The position numbers and the translations under genes were made by a program. From G965233625 sp965233625 (GTDB lineage: Bacteria; Planctomycetota; Planctomycetia; Pirellulales; Pirellulaceae), in contig OZ247499.1 in the NCBI GenBank assembly GCA_965233625.1, forward strand, positions 6,014,001 through 6,078,000: a stretch of 64,000 bases of DNA, written 5' to 3'. The stretch's first letter is position 1. Each line of letters opens with the position of its first letter. This document shows positions 1 through 9,063 of the stretch, piece after piece. Below the pieces are notes generated by a model. It made no database searches and had not been told where the DNA came from. It was given only the letters and a program-made list of their open reading frames with translations.

Positions 1-1073
1 GCTTTGTTCCAGGCCTGGTTGGATGCGGGCAAACCCGAAGGCGACCCGGCGGACCTTCCTCCCGCGCCGAAGTTCCATTCCGGGTGGCGTTTTGGCCAGC
101 CGGACATGGTGCTGAAGCTTGCCACACCGTTTCCGGTGCCGGCCGAGGGCAAGGACATTTATGTGCACTTTGTCTTTCCGATGAATCTACCAGAGAACAA
201 TACATCCGGGCGGTGCAGGTGCTTCCCAGCAACTCGCGGGTGGCGCATCACGGCGTCATCCTGCTGGATGGAAGCGGCGCCGCGCGGAAACTTGCTGAGA
301 AAAATGGCGGCGAGCGAGGCGATTACTACCTGGATTTCGATCCGGGATTTGTGCCGCGGGGATTTCTGCCGGGTTTTGCCCCAGGACTGGCGCCACGCGA
401 GATTGACGAGAACGACGAGCACGGCGTGGGTATCACGCTGGGCAAAGGGCTAGATATCGTGCTGCAGATGCACTACCACCCGACAGGCAGAAAAGAAGAA
501 GACCAGCCGCAGATTGGCCTCTACTTCACGGACAAAAAGCCCAAACGCGGCCCGAACATCATTGCGATGGCCAACAACGATATCGATATTCCCGCGGGCG
601 AGAAGAACTTCACCCGGACCGATACTTTCCGCGTTCCGGTCGATTTCATCGTCCGCGATATCTGGGGGCACATGCACACCATTGGTAAAAGCCTGTCGGT
701 CACGGCGGACCTGCCCGGCGGCAAACAGAAGAGCCTGCTGAAGATAGATGACTGGGACTTCAACTGGCAGGACACCTACCGTTACAAAGAGCCCTTTGTG
801 CTGCCCGCGGGAACCGTGGTGAAGGCGGAATGGTCCTGGGATAATTCCGCCGGTAATGTCAGAAACCCGAATCACCCACCGCAACGGATTCAGTGGGGAC
901 CCGGCAGCGAAGATGAAATGAGCGGCCTGATCATCGGCGGCATCACCGCCAAGCCGGGCATCCCCGAAGGCGTCATGTGGCTATCCGTTATCGGCCACTA
1001 TCTAAAAATAGAAACCTCCGCAAAACGTGCTCAGTCGCAGCGTAAACGGGCAGAACGGCAATCGCGCGATTGA
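1..1073 (+). pseudogene. Copper type II ascorbate-dependent monooxygenase-like protein, 5'-truncated and frameshifted
   Basis: The reading frame is open from the first base, so the gene begins upstream of the window. The first residues look like the tail of a cytochrome c domain, as in planctomycete cytochrome/monooxygenase fusions. Frame 1 carries the start of the domain to about base 195 (ending near FPMNLPE). Homology then continues in frame 3 from about base 192 (REQYIRAVQVLP) to the stop at 1071-1073, so one base has been lost or two gained near 190-198. The copper ligands of the PHM/DBH fold can be seen in the second part: a His-His pair near base 246, MHYH near 468, HMH near 669 and a Met (SEDEM) near 918. 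The family hydroxylates small substrates using two coppers; the substrate here is unknown. All ligands are kept, so a sequencing error or very recent mutation is as likely as an old pseudogene. Confidence 0.75.
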
Positions 1074-1275
1074 CCTTTGTAGCCTCAGCTTGGACGGTTC
1101 ACAGATGTTTTTCGCCCACAACAACCGCGACTGATCCAGGTTCGCGAACAGAAGCCGGGACGGAACCATATTGCCGGTGGGCTTGCCCAGCCAGGTGGGC
1201 GTACCGGCTTTGATAAAGTCGTTCCGTTATGGGCCAAGCGTTACGTCCGCAGCGTGTTGAAGAATGCCCATTTCT
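1074..1275. other. Intergenic stretch, nothing recognised
   Basis: About 200 bases separate the copper monooxygenase-like gene from the convergent sulfatase gene. I see no ORF with a credible product, no hairpin with a T-run and no tRNA-like fold. It may hold decayed coding sequence, but I recognise no family in any frame. Confidence 0.4.
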
Positions 1276-2823
1276 CTAGCGGCGTGGCTTCTTTCGGCGG
1301 TTAGGGTGCCGTTTCCGCCGTTCTTCGGAAATTGCATTTACCGCGTCTGAGTCTAGCCTGGTCCAGTCTTTCTCGTGACTGATGACGGGCACATCAGGAA
1401 ATAGCGAGCCGGTTGGTCGCTGTTGACTGCCACGCTGCATAAATTCGCCAAGGTTTTTGCGGGCCGATGCTGCGAGTTCCGTCAGCTCATTCACCACTTG
1501 CGGATGACGGGCGGCTACGTTGTGGTTCTCTGCTTTGTCAGCTTGCAGGTTGTATAGAACCGGGTCCTTTAGATTGGCGAACGCTTTGTTCTTATCCCAG
1601 AATGGCAACTGCTCCGGGCTGCGCGGTAGGTGCAGTTTCCAGGGGCCGCGGCGGACGGCCTGGAGATTTTCGCAGTTGTAGTAGTAGAACGGCTGATCTG
1701 GAGATCGCTTCAGGGAACCTCCGCTGAGCAGCGGCAGCAGGTTTTCGCCATCGTAGATCCGCCCTTCCGGAAGATCAGCCTCGATTGCGGCGGACAGTGT
1801 CGGGAAGACATCCATCGCGTGAATATTCACGGCAGAGACAGACGGCTGCTTAATCCTCGCGGGCCAGTGGAAGATAAAGGGGACGCGATGACCGCCCTCG
1901 AACGTTACGTACTTGGTTCCGCGGTATGGCTTGGCATACTGATTTGCTGTTGGACCGTTGTCGGACGTAAAGATCACAAGGGTGTTCTCTGCGGCGCCCG
2001 CTTCTTGTAACGCGGCCATCATCTTGCCGACGCCCCAGTCGAGCTCTTGCATCACATCGCCACGGTCGCCGTCTTTAGAACTTCCTCTAAACCCTTCGCC
2101 CGCTTGATAGGGCGTGTGCGGATAGTTGTGGGCGTAATACAGGAAGAACGGCTGGCCGCTACTGGCCTGATCGCGAATGATCTTTGTGACACGCTCTGTA
2201 TAAAGCTTTGTCAGGCGGTTAAGCGGTGTCCGCGCAAATACTTCCTGATCGCCATCGAAAAACTTGGGTGAATGTCCGTAGTTGCATGGCATCCCATAGT
2301 ACGTGTCAAAACCCTGTTTCCGGGGCAGAAACTCTGGCTCTGTGCCCAGATGCCATTTGCCAACCATGTGCGTGGCGTAGCCCTGGCGTTTGAACTGTTC
2401 AGCGATCGTGATTTCGTCTGGATGCAGACCTAGGAACCAGTGCGCCTTGCGGTTCGGATTGATGCCCATATACAGCCCGGCGCGTTGCGGATAGGCCCCC
2501 GTAAGAAATGCCGCCCGTGATGGCGAGCAGATTGAAGCGGCTGTGTGGAAATCAGTAAACCGCACACCACCTGCTGCAAGCTGGTCAATGTGGGGAGTTT
2601 TCACCCGCGTCGCGCCATAATAGCCGACGTCTGAATATCCCAGGTCGTCGGCAAGGAAGAGAATGACGTTGGGTGCGGTTTTCTTCAGCTCACCCGCAAA
2701 TGCTGTGGCTGAGAAGGTCGAAATCCCCGCAGCGGGTACAATGAGGAGCCACGTAGCTATCCGGCACAGGCGAGCCCAGCCGGTTGGCAACTCCCTGTAA
2801 CCAGATGCTATGGATGGCTTCAT
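1276..2823 (-). CDS. Exported arylsulfatase, type I FGly sulfatase
   Basis: A 515-aa sulfatase of the alkaline-phosphatase-like superfamily that hydrolyses sulfate esters. The N-terminus has a long basic stretch and a hydrophobic segment ending near AFAGE (residues 22-44), consistent with a signal peptide. Metal ligands Asp59-Asp60 (LADDLGYSDVG) come first. The signature CSPSR at 99-103 follows; its Cys would be converted to formylglycine by a modifying enzyme not found in this window. GKWHLG (155-160) and TSDNG (286-290) supply further active-site residues. Length and motif order fit an arylsulfatase A-like enzyme. Planctomycetes carry many such genes for sulfated polysaccharides; the substrate cannot be read from the sequence. 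The C-terminus is unusually basic (RRKRHPNRRKKPRR). Confidence 0.95.
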   Translation of the reverse strand: MKPSIASGYRELPTGWARLCRIATWLLIVPAAGISTFSATAFAGELKKTAPNVILFLADDLGYSDVGYYGATRVKTPHIDQLAAGGVRFTDFHTAASICSPSRAAFLTGAYPQRAGLYMGINPNRKAHWFLGLHPDEITIAEQFKRQGYATHMVGKWHLGTEPEFLPRKQGFDTYYGMPCNYGHSPKFFDGDQEVFARTPLNRLTKLYTERVTKIIRDQASSGQPFFLYYAHNYPHTPYQAGEGFRGSSKDGDRGDVMQELDWGVGKMMAALQEAGAAENTLVIFTSDNGPTANQYAKPYRGTKYVTFEGGHRVPFIFHWPARIKQPSVSAVNIHAMDVFPTLSAAIEADLPEGRIYDGENLLPLLSGGSLKRSPDQPFYYYNCENLQAVRRGPWKLHLPRSPEQLPFWDKNKAFANLKDPVLYNLQADKAENHNVAARHPQVVNELTELAASARKNLGEFMQRGSQQRPTGSLFPDVPVISHEKDWTRLDSDAVNAISEERRKRHPNRRKKPRR

Positions 2824-2886
2824 GGAAATCGCACTTTACCGGGCTGAGGTTACCTATCGCACGTAGACTGACTAAGCCGCCATGTG

Positions 2887-3774
2887 CTACGAGGCTTCAC
2901 TTGCTGGCTGGGCGCTATGCCAGGCTTCCCAGGCTTCTTGCAGGTCGATTTCTTCCAGCGCTTCGAGATCGCGGTAGACGACCCAGCCTTGATGCGTGAC
3001 GGGCTTCGCGCGGGATTTATCCACGGCGGTGATGCGCTGCATCTGCATGTTGATGCCTTCGACCATCTCTTCCACATTGTGGTGGGTGGCCGACGGGTTG
3101 TTCTCTGAGTACGAGAACATCAGCACGACCTTCGGACAGTCTTTGCTGTTGTGCGCCAGCAGGTCGAGCGCCTGTTCGCCAGAGATGTAGTGCAGAGAGC
3201 GGGCTGTGAGATAGCTGTCGCTGTCGGCTTTTTTCTGCAGCTCTTTGAGGTCTTTGCAGACCTGATTGGGGTCCAGCATCACGATGCAGGGGCAATCGCG
3301 CGGCACGGGCGTTTTCATGATCTGATCAGACTGACGCCACGCGCCGTTGACGCTTCCGCCCACGTCTTCGGCGTTTTCTTCGGACCAGGCGGTCAGCTCT
3401 TCCCGTTTGGCTTCGTCAATTTCGTGCAGTCGCATGTTCCACTTCTGCTCGAACGTACGCTGCAGCAGGGTGGCGGTGTTGGGGTAGAGAAAACCCTTTT
3501 TCACCGTCGGGAAACCATCGGGATACTTTTCGTTCCAGAAACTCCGCAGCGACTTCGAAAGCACATCGTCGGCGTCGCCGGTGGCAATCAGCTTGACGCG
3601 CTGCTTGAAATCGCTGGCGGCTGAGTCAATTGGCTCAACCGGCGCCATTGAGAAGCAGTCGATGTATTCAATCGCTTCTTCGGGCTTGCCCCAGCTTTCA
3701 ACCACCATTTCGGCGACCGTTAAAGCCACAAAGTGTTGTAAAAGGTTGCCTGTATTGCCCTTCGCCATGGTCAA
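2887..3774 (-). CDS. Uncharacterised 295-aa protein with N-terminal GNTGNLLQH motif
   Basis: I do not recognise a named family. The protein is soluble, acidic and has no signal peptide or membrane segment. It opens with MAKGNTGNLLQHFVALTVAE, a Gly-Asn-x-Gly-Asn-x-x-x-His pattern that loosely recalls the start of RlmJ and three-Cys-partner (TcmP) type proteins; this resemblance is weak. Residues 160-185 (CPCIVMLDPNQVCKDL) and 218-228 (CPKVVLMFSYS) look like two buried beta strands of a Rossmann-like fold. An ATG three residues in (MAKGN) is an alternative start. It lies downstream of the macro-domain gene on the same strand, 137 bp away, and may be transcribed with it and the WYL regulator. 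Confidence 0.8.
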   Translation of the reverse strand: MTMAKGNTGNLLQHFVALTVAEMVVESWGKPEEAIEYIDCFSMAPVEPIDSAASDFKQRVKLIATGDADDVLSKSLRSFWNEKYPDGFPTVKKGFLYPNTATLLQRTFEQKWNMRLHEIDEAKREELTAWSEENAEDVGGSVNGAWRQSDQIMKTPVPRDCPCIVMLDPNQVCKDLKELQKKADSDSYLTARSLHYISGEQALDLLAHNSKDCPKVVLMFSYSENNPSATHHNVEEMVEGINMQMQRITAVDKSRAKPVTHQGWVVYRDLEALEEIDLQEAWEAWHSAQPASEAS

Positions 3775-3911
3775 TTCTCCATCCCGCTGGTCCGCGCGGC
3801 TTACCTGCTTGCAGCGAACGTTTCCGGGAAGCTTGTTTCTTCGATTTGTCCAACAATATTTATCAAAAATTCATTCGGAACCTACATTGTACACGAAACG
3901 GATATCCAACA

Positions 3912-4511
3912 TCAGTAATCCCAGATCATTGATTCAGGGTTCAACAGGAGCTGCCGTTGTTGGGCTTCGCCAAAGTCCTGCGGCTGCCTGTGAGATCCGT
4001 CGATCACCTCTTCATACGCCGCAAGCATCTGTCTTGCGGCAATCTCCGGTTTCATGCGGCCGACGCCCGTGCACAGCCCAGGAACCGCTACCGTTCTGAT
4101 TTGCTCTTCCGCGGATGCCGCAATAAGCACGGCTTTCATGGCAAGATAGGCATTTACGGAGGTCGCAATGTTAAAGCTCATGGGGACACGCATGGTGGGA
4201 GCGGCAATCAGCCATGGCACCTCCGCGTCCAGGGTTGGCGTTAAAAGCGCCTGGCCGATCAGCAATTCACGTTCTGGCAAAGCCGCGATCTGTTGTTGCA
4301 GCCTCTGCTGAAGATCCCAGCCAAACCGCTCAGATAAAGCCAGATCTAGTCCGCCATCCATAAACCCGAAGGAGTTGGCGGGGCTAACAATCGCGTCGCA
4401 GGTTGTCCGCGTGATATCTCCCTGTTTTATCTGAACCTTCTCCACATCTGCGAAGCATTGCTGCCACGCCTCGCCTAAAGACGATTCCCGGTAGATCAAA
4501 TGAATTTCCAT
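3912..4511 (-). CDS. Macro-domain protein (ADP-ribose binding or hydrolysing)
   Basis: A 199-aa protein that is almost entirely a macro domain. Visible are GDIT at 31-34, DAIVSPANSFGFMDGGLD at 39-56 with the conserved Asn46 and the Gly-rich loop, and the phosphate-binding loop GLCTGVG at 145-151. Macro domains bind ADP-ribose, and many remove it from proteins, nucleic acids or O-acetyl-ADP-ribose; which applies here is not shown by the sequence. There is no signal peptide, so it is cytoplasmic. A WYL-type regulator lies 47 bp upstream on the same strand and an unknown protein downstream. No ADP-ribosyltransferase (DarT-like or other) is recognisable nearby, so it is not an obvious toxin-antitoxin pair. 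Confidence 0.9.
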   Translation of the reverse strand: MEIHLIYRESSLGEAWQQCFADVEKVQIKQGDITRTTCDAIVSPANSFGFMDGGLDLALSERFGWDLQQRLQQQIAALPERELLIGQALLTPTLDAEVPWLIAAPTMRVPMSFNIATSVNAYLAMKAVLIAASAEEQIRTVAVPGLCTGVGRMKPEIAARQMLAAYEEVIDGSHRQPQDFGEAQQRQLLLNPESMIWDY

Positions 4512-4558
4512 GGCGTAGGTTTGCCGGCGAGGTTTCCGCTCGCTAAGAGTTGGGCCTG

Positions 4559-5536
4559 CTAATCATCCTGATACAACTTCAACATCCCTTCGGCGCGTTG
4601 CCGGATGATGTTGCGTAGGGTGGGTGGGGTGATGACTTCGGCCTGGTCGCCGTAGCCCAGGATCCACCACGAGATCTCTTGCAGTCCGGACACCGTCGCG
4701 CGGTAGGTCAGGCTGCCGTCGTCGTGCGTTTCGGTCTGCTGCGTCTTGTGCCATAGTACTTCGTCCACGTTGCGGGCGACTTTAGCGGAAAACCGAACGA
4801 CCACTTCTTCATCGGGGCCATCCGACGGGATCAGGCGCCAGGCGTTTCCCAGAAAGCGGTCGATGCTGAAATTGGCGGGTATCTGAAATTCGTCTTCCAG
4901 CGGTTCGAGTTTTTCAATCCGCCCGACGTTGAACATCCGTACGCTGCTATGAAGCGAAGAACGCCCGATCACGTACCAGCTGCGTTGTTCAAAGAACAAC
5001 TGGTAAGGGCACAACGCGGTGGATATGCCGCCTTCTTCCTGGGCGAAGCTGGTGTAGCGGATACGTACTTTTTTGCGTTGCGAAATGGCTTCCAGCAGTT
5101 GGTCGTACACATCGCGTTTGCCCGTTAGCTGGTTGTTGGCAGGCAGCCGGATTGTCACAGCCCGCGCGACGGTTCGCAGGTAGTCGCGCAGCTTGCCCGG
5201 CAGGCTGTTCTCTAATTTCACCGCGGCAGAGCGGGCAGGCGAAACAAACGGCAACTGGCCTTCGTCGCCCAGTTCGTGGCAGAGCACCATCACGGCCATC
5301 GCTTCTTCGGCGGTGAAGCTAGTTGGCGGCAGGAAGTACGAGCCCGGAATGTGATATTCGTTACGCTCGGTGCTGAAGACGACCGGGACGTTGGCTTCTC
5401 GCAACGCCTCTAAATCGCGGAAGATCGTGCGACGGTTGACGCCACACTGCTCGGAAAGCTGCCGGGTGTTGAACCCACGTCCACTCTGTAACACGCCTAG
5501 AAGTTTGATAATGCGTGTGATACGCGTCAGGTACAT
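4559..5536 (-). CDS. WYL-domain transcriptional regulator with DeoR-type helix-turn-helix
   Basis: A YafY/PafC-like regulator. From the chosen start (MYLTRITRI) the HTH lies at about residues 20-46 (TRQLSEQCGVNRRTIFRDLEAL) and the WYL domain at about 145-215, with WYV in place of the WYL triplet. A C-terminal extension follows (about 240-325). The frame stays open upstream to 5608, but the family homology begins at the ATG at 5536. WYL domains bind ligands or single-stranded nucleic acid, and such regulators control DNA damage, metabolic and anti-phage genes in other bacteria. It is the first gene of a possible minus-strand run with the macro-domain gene, so it could regulate that gene. Confidence 0.9.
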   Translation of the reverse strand: MYLTRITRIIKLLGVLQSGRGFNTRQLSEQCGVNRRTIFRDLEALREANVPVVFSTERNEYHIPGSYFLPPTSFTAEEAMAVMVLCHELGDEGQLPFVSPARSAAVKLENSLPGKLRDYLRTVARAVTIRLPANNQLTGKRDVYDQLLEAISQRKKVRIRYTSFAQEEGGISTALCPYQLFFEQRSWYVIGRSSLHSSVRMFNVGRIEKLEPLEDEFQIPANFSIDRFLGNAWRLIPSDGPDEEVVVRFSAKVARNVDEVLWHKTQQTETHDDGSLTYRATVSGLQEISWWILGYGDQAEVITPPTLRNIIRQRAEGMLKLYQDD

Positions 5537-5638
5537 GCTGCACTGCCCAAAAACGATCCGCTGGCAGATTTCCCAACCATCTACCACGTGCCCATTTTCA
5601 CACAACACGCGTGCTAAGTCTATTAGCCCTGGTGCGTT

Positions 5639-7258
5639 CTATTGCTTGGCGGCGGCAGAAATCCATAATTGATGAATGTTGGTGTCAAAGTCTGTCAGTG
5701 TGAAGTCCGCCCGGCGCGTAAGTTCCGGTTTGCCTTCGATCACCCCGGTAATGGTGAACGCCGCGTTGACCGCGGTGCTGGCTTGCAGCCGCAAGGTCAC
5801 CTTCTTCGCCGTATCGCCACTTGCTGCCGAAGTTACCGTGTCGCATGTAACACCTTCTGGCAACCCTCTGGCAGTGATGGCAATCTCATCGCGCAGTCCG
5901 CCCGTGCGGGTAATGTTGACGGGGATTTCCAACGGCTTGTCTTTGGGAATGATGAATTCGCTGGCCGCCACCGTTAACTGAAAGTCAGCCGGTGCGCGGT
6001 CAATCGTCATACGGTAGAAGTAGGCGTCGCCGCTACGGTCATGCAGATCGCGGATGACGACCGTGTGTTCGCCATCGGCGGTCAGCTTCCGCGAGAACTG
6101 CGGGTCCGGCTTCTTGTTGGCATCGTCATACGTTTGCAGCTTCGCATCGCCGGCAAACAGTTCCAGAACCGCATCCAGGGGCGAATGCAACGCACGCGCT
6201 TCAACGTCGCAGCGGAGGTTCTCTCCCTTCTTGCCAGCAAAGCAGATGCGATGTTCTCCCTGGCCAGTCAACTGACCTGTCACAGTGGCGGGCAGTTCAA
6301 TATTCAGCTTCGCGCTTCCCTCTTCGACGGGCGCCAGTATGTAGCAGCGGTGACGCGTAACTGGCACAGTGACAGTATTTGACGCTTCGCCGGTATTCAC
6401 CGCCACGGATGATTCGCCGTCTTGCGGCGTGACGGGCAGGGGCGCGATGCCTTGCAGGTTCCAGCCTGCGAGTTGAAGCTTTGTGGTTTCGCCCTGCTGA
6501 ACGAAGGCGGGCAGTGTGTGGGTGATGAAGGGGCCCGTGGTCAGTGTCAGCCGGTAGATAAAACTGGCGCCGCCGGCAAGTGCGATGGTGCTGTTGGGCG
6601 TGGCCGGGAAGGCGAACAGTCGCACCAGGTAGCGGGCGCTGGCGGGCGCCTTGAACGCCAGTTGCGGATCGAACCCGCGGGCGTCGTCGTTCTGAAACAG
6701 CACGAACCCCGCTTCGTCGCAGATCTGGATCACGCCATCCATCGGCGAGTTGAAGGGCCGGTGCGCCGCCAGCGATGCGACCAGTTGTTCGCCCTTTTTC
6801 AGGTCGACGGCGTATCCGTCTACGTCGCCGCTCTTTTCCAGTTTGCCGTTCACAACGGCCGGCAGCTTCACCTGCTGGGGGGCGTCTGTTTCATCATTGG
6901 GCTCTTTGCTGCTGACATCCGGCAGTTGCCCGATCTGAAAGGGTCGCGGAGCCGAGGCGCCTTCGTCCGTGTAGAACCGCACCCAATAGACGCCGGGTGT
7001 CGCATCGGCGGTTGCGGTGACTTCGAACTGCCCCTTCTTTTCCGCCGCCTTCCAGGTCAAACCTGGTTGGCTGACAGCGATCTGGACGGGCCAGGTCTTA
7101 AAGTCGCCCGTTGCTGTGATGGTGGCCTCGCTACCGCGCTGCATCCCTGCCGGGAACAGCGTGTCCACCTTGGGCGGCGCTGCGAGCAGATGACTGCTGA
7201 TGGCTACGACGATGCCGAAGGTGACCACGCGAACCAGTGTGCCGGGTTGTGAAATCAT
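5639..7258 (-). CDS. Exported protein with bacterial pre-peptidase (PPC)-like domains
   Basis: The ATG at 7258 gives a 540-aa protein with a signal peptide (RVVTFGIVVAISSHLLAAPP). The open frame extends to 7540, but that extension is Pro/Cys-rich and looks non-coding. After an N-terminal Ig-like strand region (PAGMQRGSEATITATG) there are two segments of PPC type, each with the GDVDGYAVDLKKGEQL or GEHRICFAGKKGENL pattern, followed by LDGVIQICD/LDAVLELF and a D-rich turn. Planctomycetes encode many such proteins, which are usually exported and of unknown role. No protease catalytic domain is present. It probably acts in the periplasm or at the cell surface as a binding protein. The 5' end overlaps no other gene once this start is used. 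Confidence 0.8.
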   Translation of the reverse strand: MISQPGTLVRVVTFGIVVAISSHLLAAPPKVDTLFPAGMQRGSEATITATGDFKTWPVQIAVSQPGLTWKAAEKKGQFEVTATADATPGVYWVRFYTDEGASAPRPFQIGQLPDVSSKEPNDETDAPQQVKLPAVVNGKLEKSGDVDGYAVDLKKGEQLVASLAAHRPFNSPMDGVIQICDEAGFVLFQNDDARGFDPQLAFKAPASARYLVRLFAFPATPNSTIALAGGASFIYRLTLTTGPFITHTLPAFVQQGETTKLQLAGWNLQGIAPLPVTPQDGESSVAVNTGEASNTVTVPVTRHRCYILAPVEEGSAKLNIELPATVTGQLTGQGEHRICFAGKKGENLRCDVEARALHSPLDAVLELFAGDAKLQTYDDANKKPDPQFSRKLTADGEHTVVIRDLHDRSGDAYFYRMTIDRAPADFQLTVAASEFIIPKDKPLEIPVNITRTGGLRDEIAITARGLPEGVTCDTVTSAASGDTAKKVTLRLQASTAVNAAFTITGVIEGKPELTRRADFTLTDFDTNIHQLWISAAAKQ

Positions 7259-7410
7259 GTTGTTCAGCGCGCATGAAACAATGGGTGGGAATGGCCTGCG
7301 AACTATTATCACTACCGGGGCGCCGAACACCAACCCGCAGCAGCGGATTTGACGAAGGTTACCGCTGCTGCCGGGTGGCCGGAATGTGCCTGGGGGGCTA
7401 CCATGAGTGC

Positions 7411-7815
7411 ATGGGTAAAAAGAAAAAAAGTAAGAAGCCGCCACGTGCGAAAAAGGTGGACCGTGAAGCCGCGGCCAACCGTGCCAGCGCGGAGTCGCGG
7501 ACGGCGGAAGTGGTGACCGTGGCATGGATGCTGACAACACTTGTCACGCTGCTGGCCGTGGTGGTCTGCCTGGCGATCTGGCTGTTCATGCTGGCGGTGA
7601 TCCCCGAGGGCGAACGTGCGATGGTGGCGGCGCTGCCGGTGCTGATGCTGGTCATTGCGTGCATTACATCCTTGGTGGCGGGTGCATTGACCGTGGCTGC
7701 GCAATACTTGCGTAAGCAGAAGCCGCCGCGGGCGATTACGATGATGGCGGTGGCAATCGTCGCTTCGCCCTATGTGCTGCTAATTGTGCTCAACCTGGTC
7801 GCTCTGTTGCGCTGA
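7411..7815 (+). CDS. Small membrane protein, three predicted TM segments
   Basis: The start was placed at the ATG at 7411 (MGKKKKSKKPPRAKK), because the open frame upstream to 7237 is Cys/Arg-rich with no membrane character. The 134-aa product has a very basic, Lys-rich N-terminus, likely cytoplasmic, then hydrophobic segments at about 36-60, 68-90 and 108-132. No family recognised. It lies 20 bp before mnmA on the same strand and is probably co-transcribed with it, though no functional link is evident. Confidence 0.7.
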   Translation: MGKKKKSKKPPRAKKVDREAAANRASAESRTAEVVTVAWMLTTLVTLLAVVVCLAIWLFMLAVIPEGERAMVAALPVLMLVIACITSLVAGALTVAAQYLRKQKPPRAITMMAVAIVASPYVLLIVLNLVALLR

Positions 7816-7835
7816 AGCTGTGGGAGGCGGAAGAA

Positions 7836-8960
7836 ATGTCATTAGTCGTGTTAGCGATGTCCGGCGGTGTCGATAGCAGTGTTGCTGCGCATCTGTTGCA
7901 GCAGCAGGGGCACGAAGTGGTCGGCGTTTTCATGCGGCACGGAGAAGAGTCGCCCGTCGCCTGCGCGGTGGAGAACACGGCCAGCAGCGCCGTTTCGCTG
8001 CCCATTGTGAACACGCGTCTGGATCATAAGCAGGGCTGTTGCAGCGCTTCGGACGCGGAAGATGCACGGCGCGTGGCCGATAATTTGAACATCCCGTTTT
8101 ACGCGCTGAACCTGCAGCAGGAATTCGGCCGCATCATGGACTACTTCGTCGATGAATACACCGCCGGCCGTACGCCTAACCCCTGCGTCATGTGCAACAA
8201 CTGGCTGAAGTTTGGCAAGCTGTTTGACTACGCAGACAGCATCGGCGCCGAATATGTCGCCACCGGCCACTACGCCCGCCTGACGGAAGAACCTGGCAAC
8301 GATACGCCCGCCCTGCGGCGCGGCGTTGACGATGGCAAAGATCAGGCGTACGTGCTCTTCGGCATTCATCGCAATCTGCTCAACCGCATGCTACTGCCCG
8401 TCGGCGGCTATCAGAAGAGCGAAATCCGCGAACTGGCCGGCGCCGTGGGTTTGCGGGTAGCAGAGAAGAAAGACAGTCAGGAAATCTGCTTTGTGACCAG
8501 CGGCAAGCATGATGAATTCGTCCGTGCACGCCGCGGCGAAGACATTGATATGTCAGGCGATATCGTCACCACCGCCGGCGAAGTGGTGGGTCAGCATCCC
8601 GGTATCGAGCGTTTCACCATTGGTCAGCGGAAGGGTCTGGGCGTTGCACTGGGCGAGCCGCGGTTTGTCGTACGGATCGAACCGGATACCCGACGCGTGG
8701 TGATTGGTGAGAAACATGAACTCGCCCGCCGCGAAGTCTTCGCCCGCCGCAGTAACTGGCTGATCGATCCGCCGGAAAACGAATTCCGCTGCGAAGCCAA
8801 GATCCGCTACAACGCCAATCCGGCGCCCGCCACCGCACAGGCGCTGCCCGGTGAACGACTGCGCATCTACTTTGACGAGCCGCAGTTCGGCGTGGCGCCT
8901 GGACAAGCCGCCGTCTGCTTCGAAGGAGATCGCGTGCTGGGTGGTGGCTGGATTGAGTAA
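7836..8960 (+). CDS. mnmA: tRNA-specific 2-thiouridylase MnmA
   Basis: MnmA installs sulfur at position 2 of the wobble uridine of tRNA-Lys, -Glu and -Gln, using ATP to adenylate the base. The 374-aa length is normal. The PP-loop SGGVDSS is at 9-15. The catalytic pair is Cys120 (NPCVMCN) and Cys218 (DSQEICFV). The signature GHYA lies at 144-147 and the C-terminal beta-barrel ends in GGGWIE. Residues about 37-66 form an insertion between the first strand and the EDAR helix compared with the enterobacterial enzyme. A good purine-rich ribosome site (GGAGGCGGAAGAA) precedes the ATG. Confidence 0.97.
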   Translation: MSLVVLAMSGGVDSSVAAHLLQQQGHEVVGVFMRHGEESPVACAVENTASSAVSLPIVNTRLDHKQGCCSASDAEDARRVADNLNIPFYALNLQQEFGRIMDYFVDEYTAGRTPNPCVMCNNWLKFGKLFDYADSIGAEYVATGHYARLTEEPGNDTPALRRGVDDGKDQAYVLFGIHRNLLNRMLLPVGGYQKSEIRELAGAVGLRVAEKKDSQEICFVTSGKHDEFVRARRGEDIDMSGDIVTTAGEVVGQHPGIERFTIGQRKGLGVALGEPRFVVRIEPDTRRVVIGEKHELARREVFARRSNWLIDPPENEFRCEAKIRYNANPAPATAQALPGERLRIYFDEPQFGVAPGQAAVCFEGDRVLGGGWIE

Positions 8961-9012
8961 AGCAGCAGCGGTCGTTCGCGCGGTGTGGAGTGAGTGAAGG
9001 AAGGTTGCTGTG

Positions 9013-9052
9013 CCCCCTCACGCTAATCCTCTCCCCGGAGGGGCGAGGGGAC
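9013..9052 (+). repeat. Intergenic palindromic repeat, family A (copy 1)
   Basis: A GC-rich element in which CCCCCTCACGCTAATCC is followed by CTCCCC GGA GGGGCGAGGGG, forming an imperfect hairpin. It sits between the convergent ends of mnmA and a small membrane-protein gene. Related copies occur at 23927, 34511 (inverted), 34630 and 63446. Confidence 0.7.
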
Positions 9053-9063
9053 CAGATGCGGCG

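Noticed and set aside
3912..4511. DarTG-type toxin-antitoxin pair built on the macro-domain protein
   Set aside because: No DarT-like transferase is adjacent, and the neighbouring unknown protein lacks visible DarT motifs.
6422..7252. Plus-strand ORF of 276 aa opposite the PPC-type gene
   Set aside because: Antisense to a gene with clear domain repeats and a signal peptide; its product has no domain or hydrophobic pattern.
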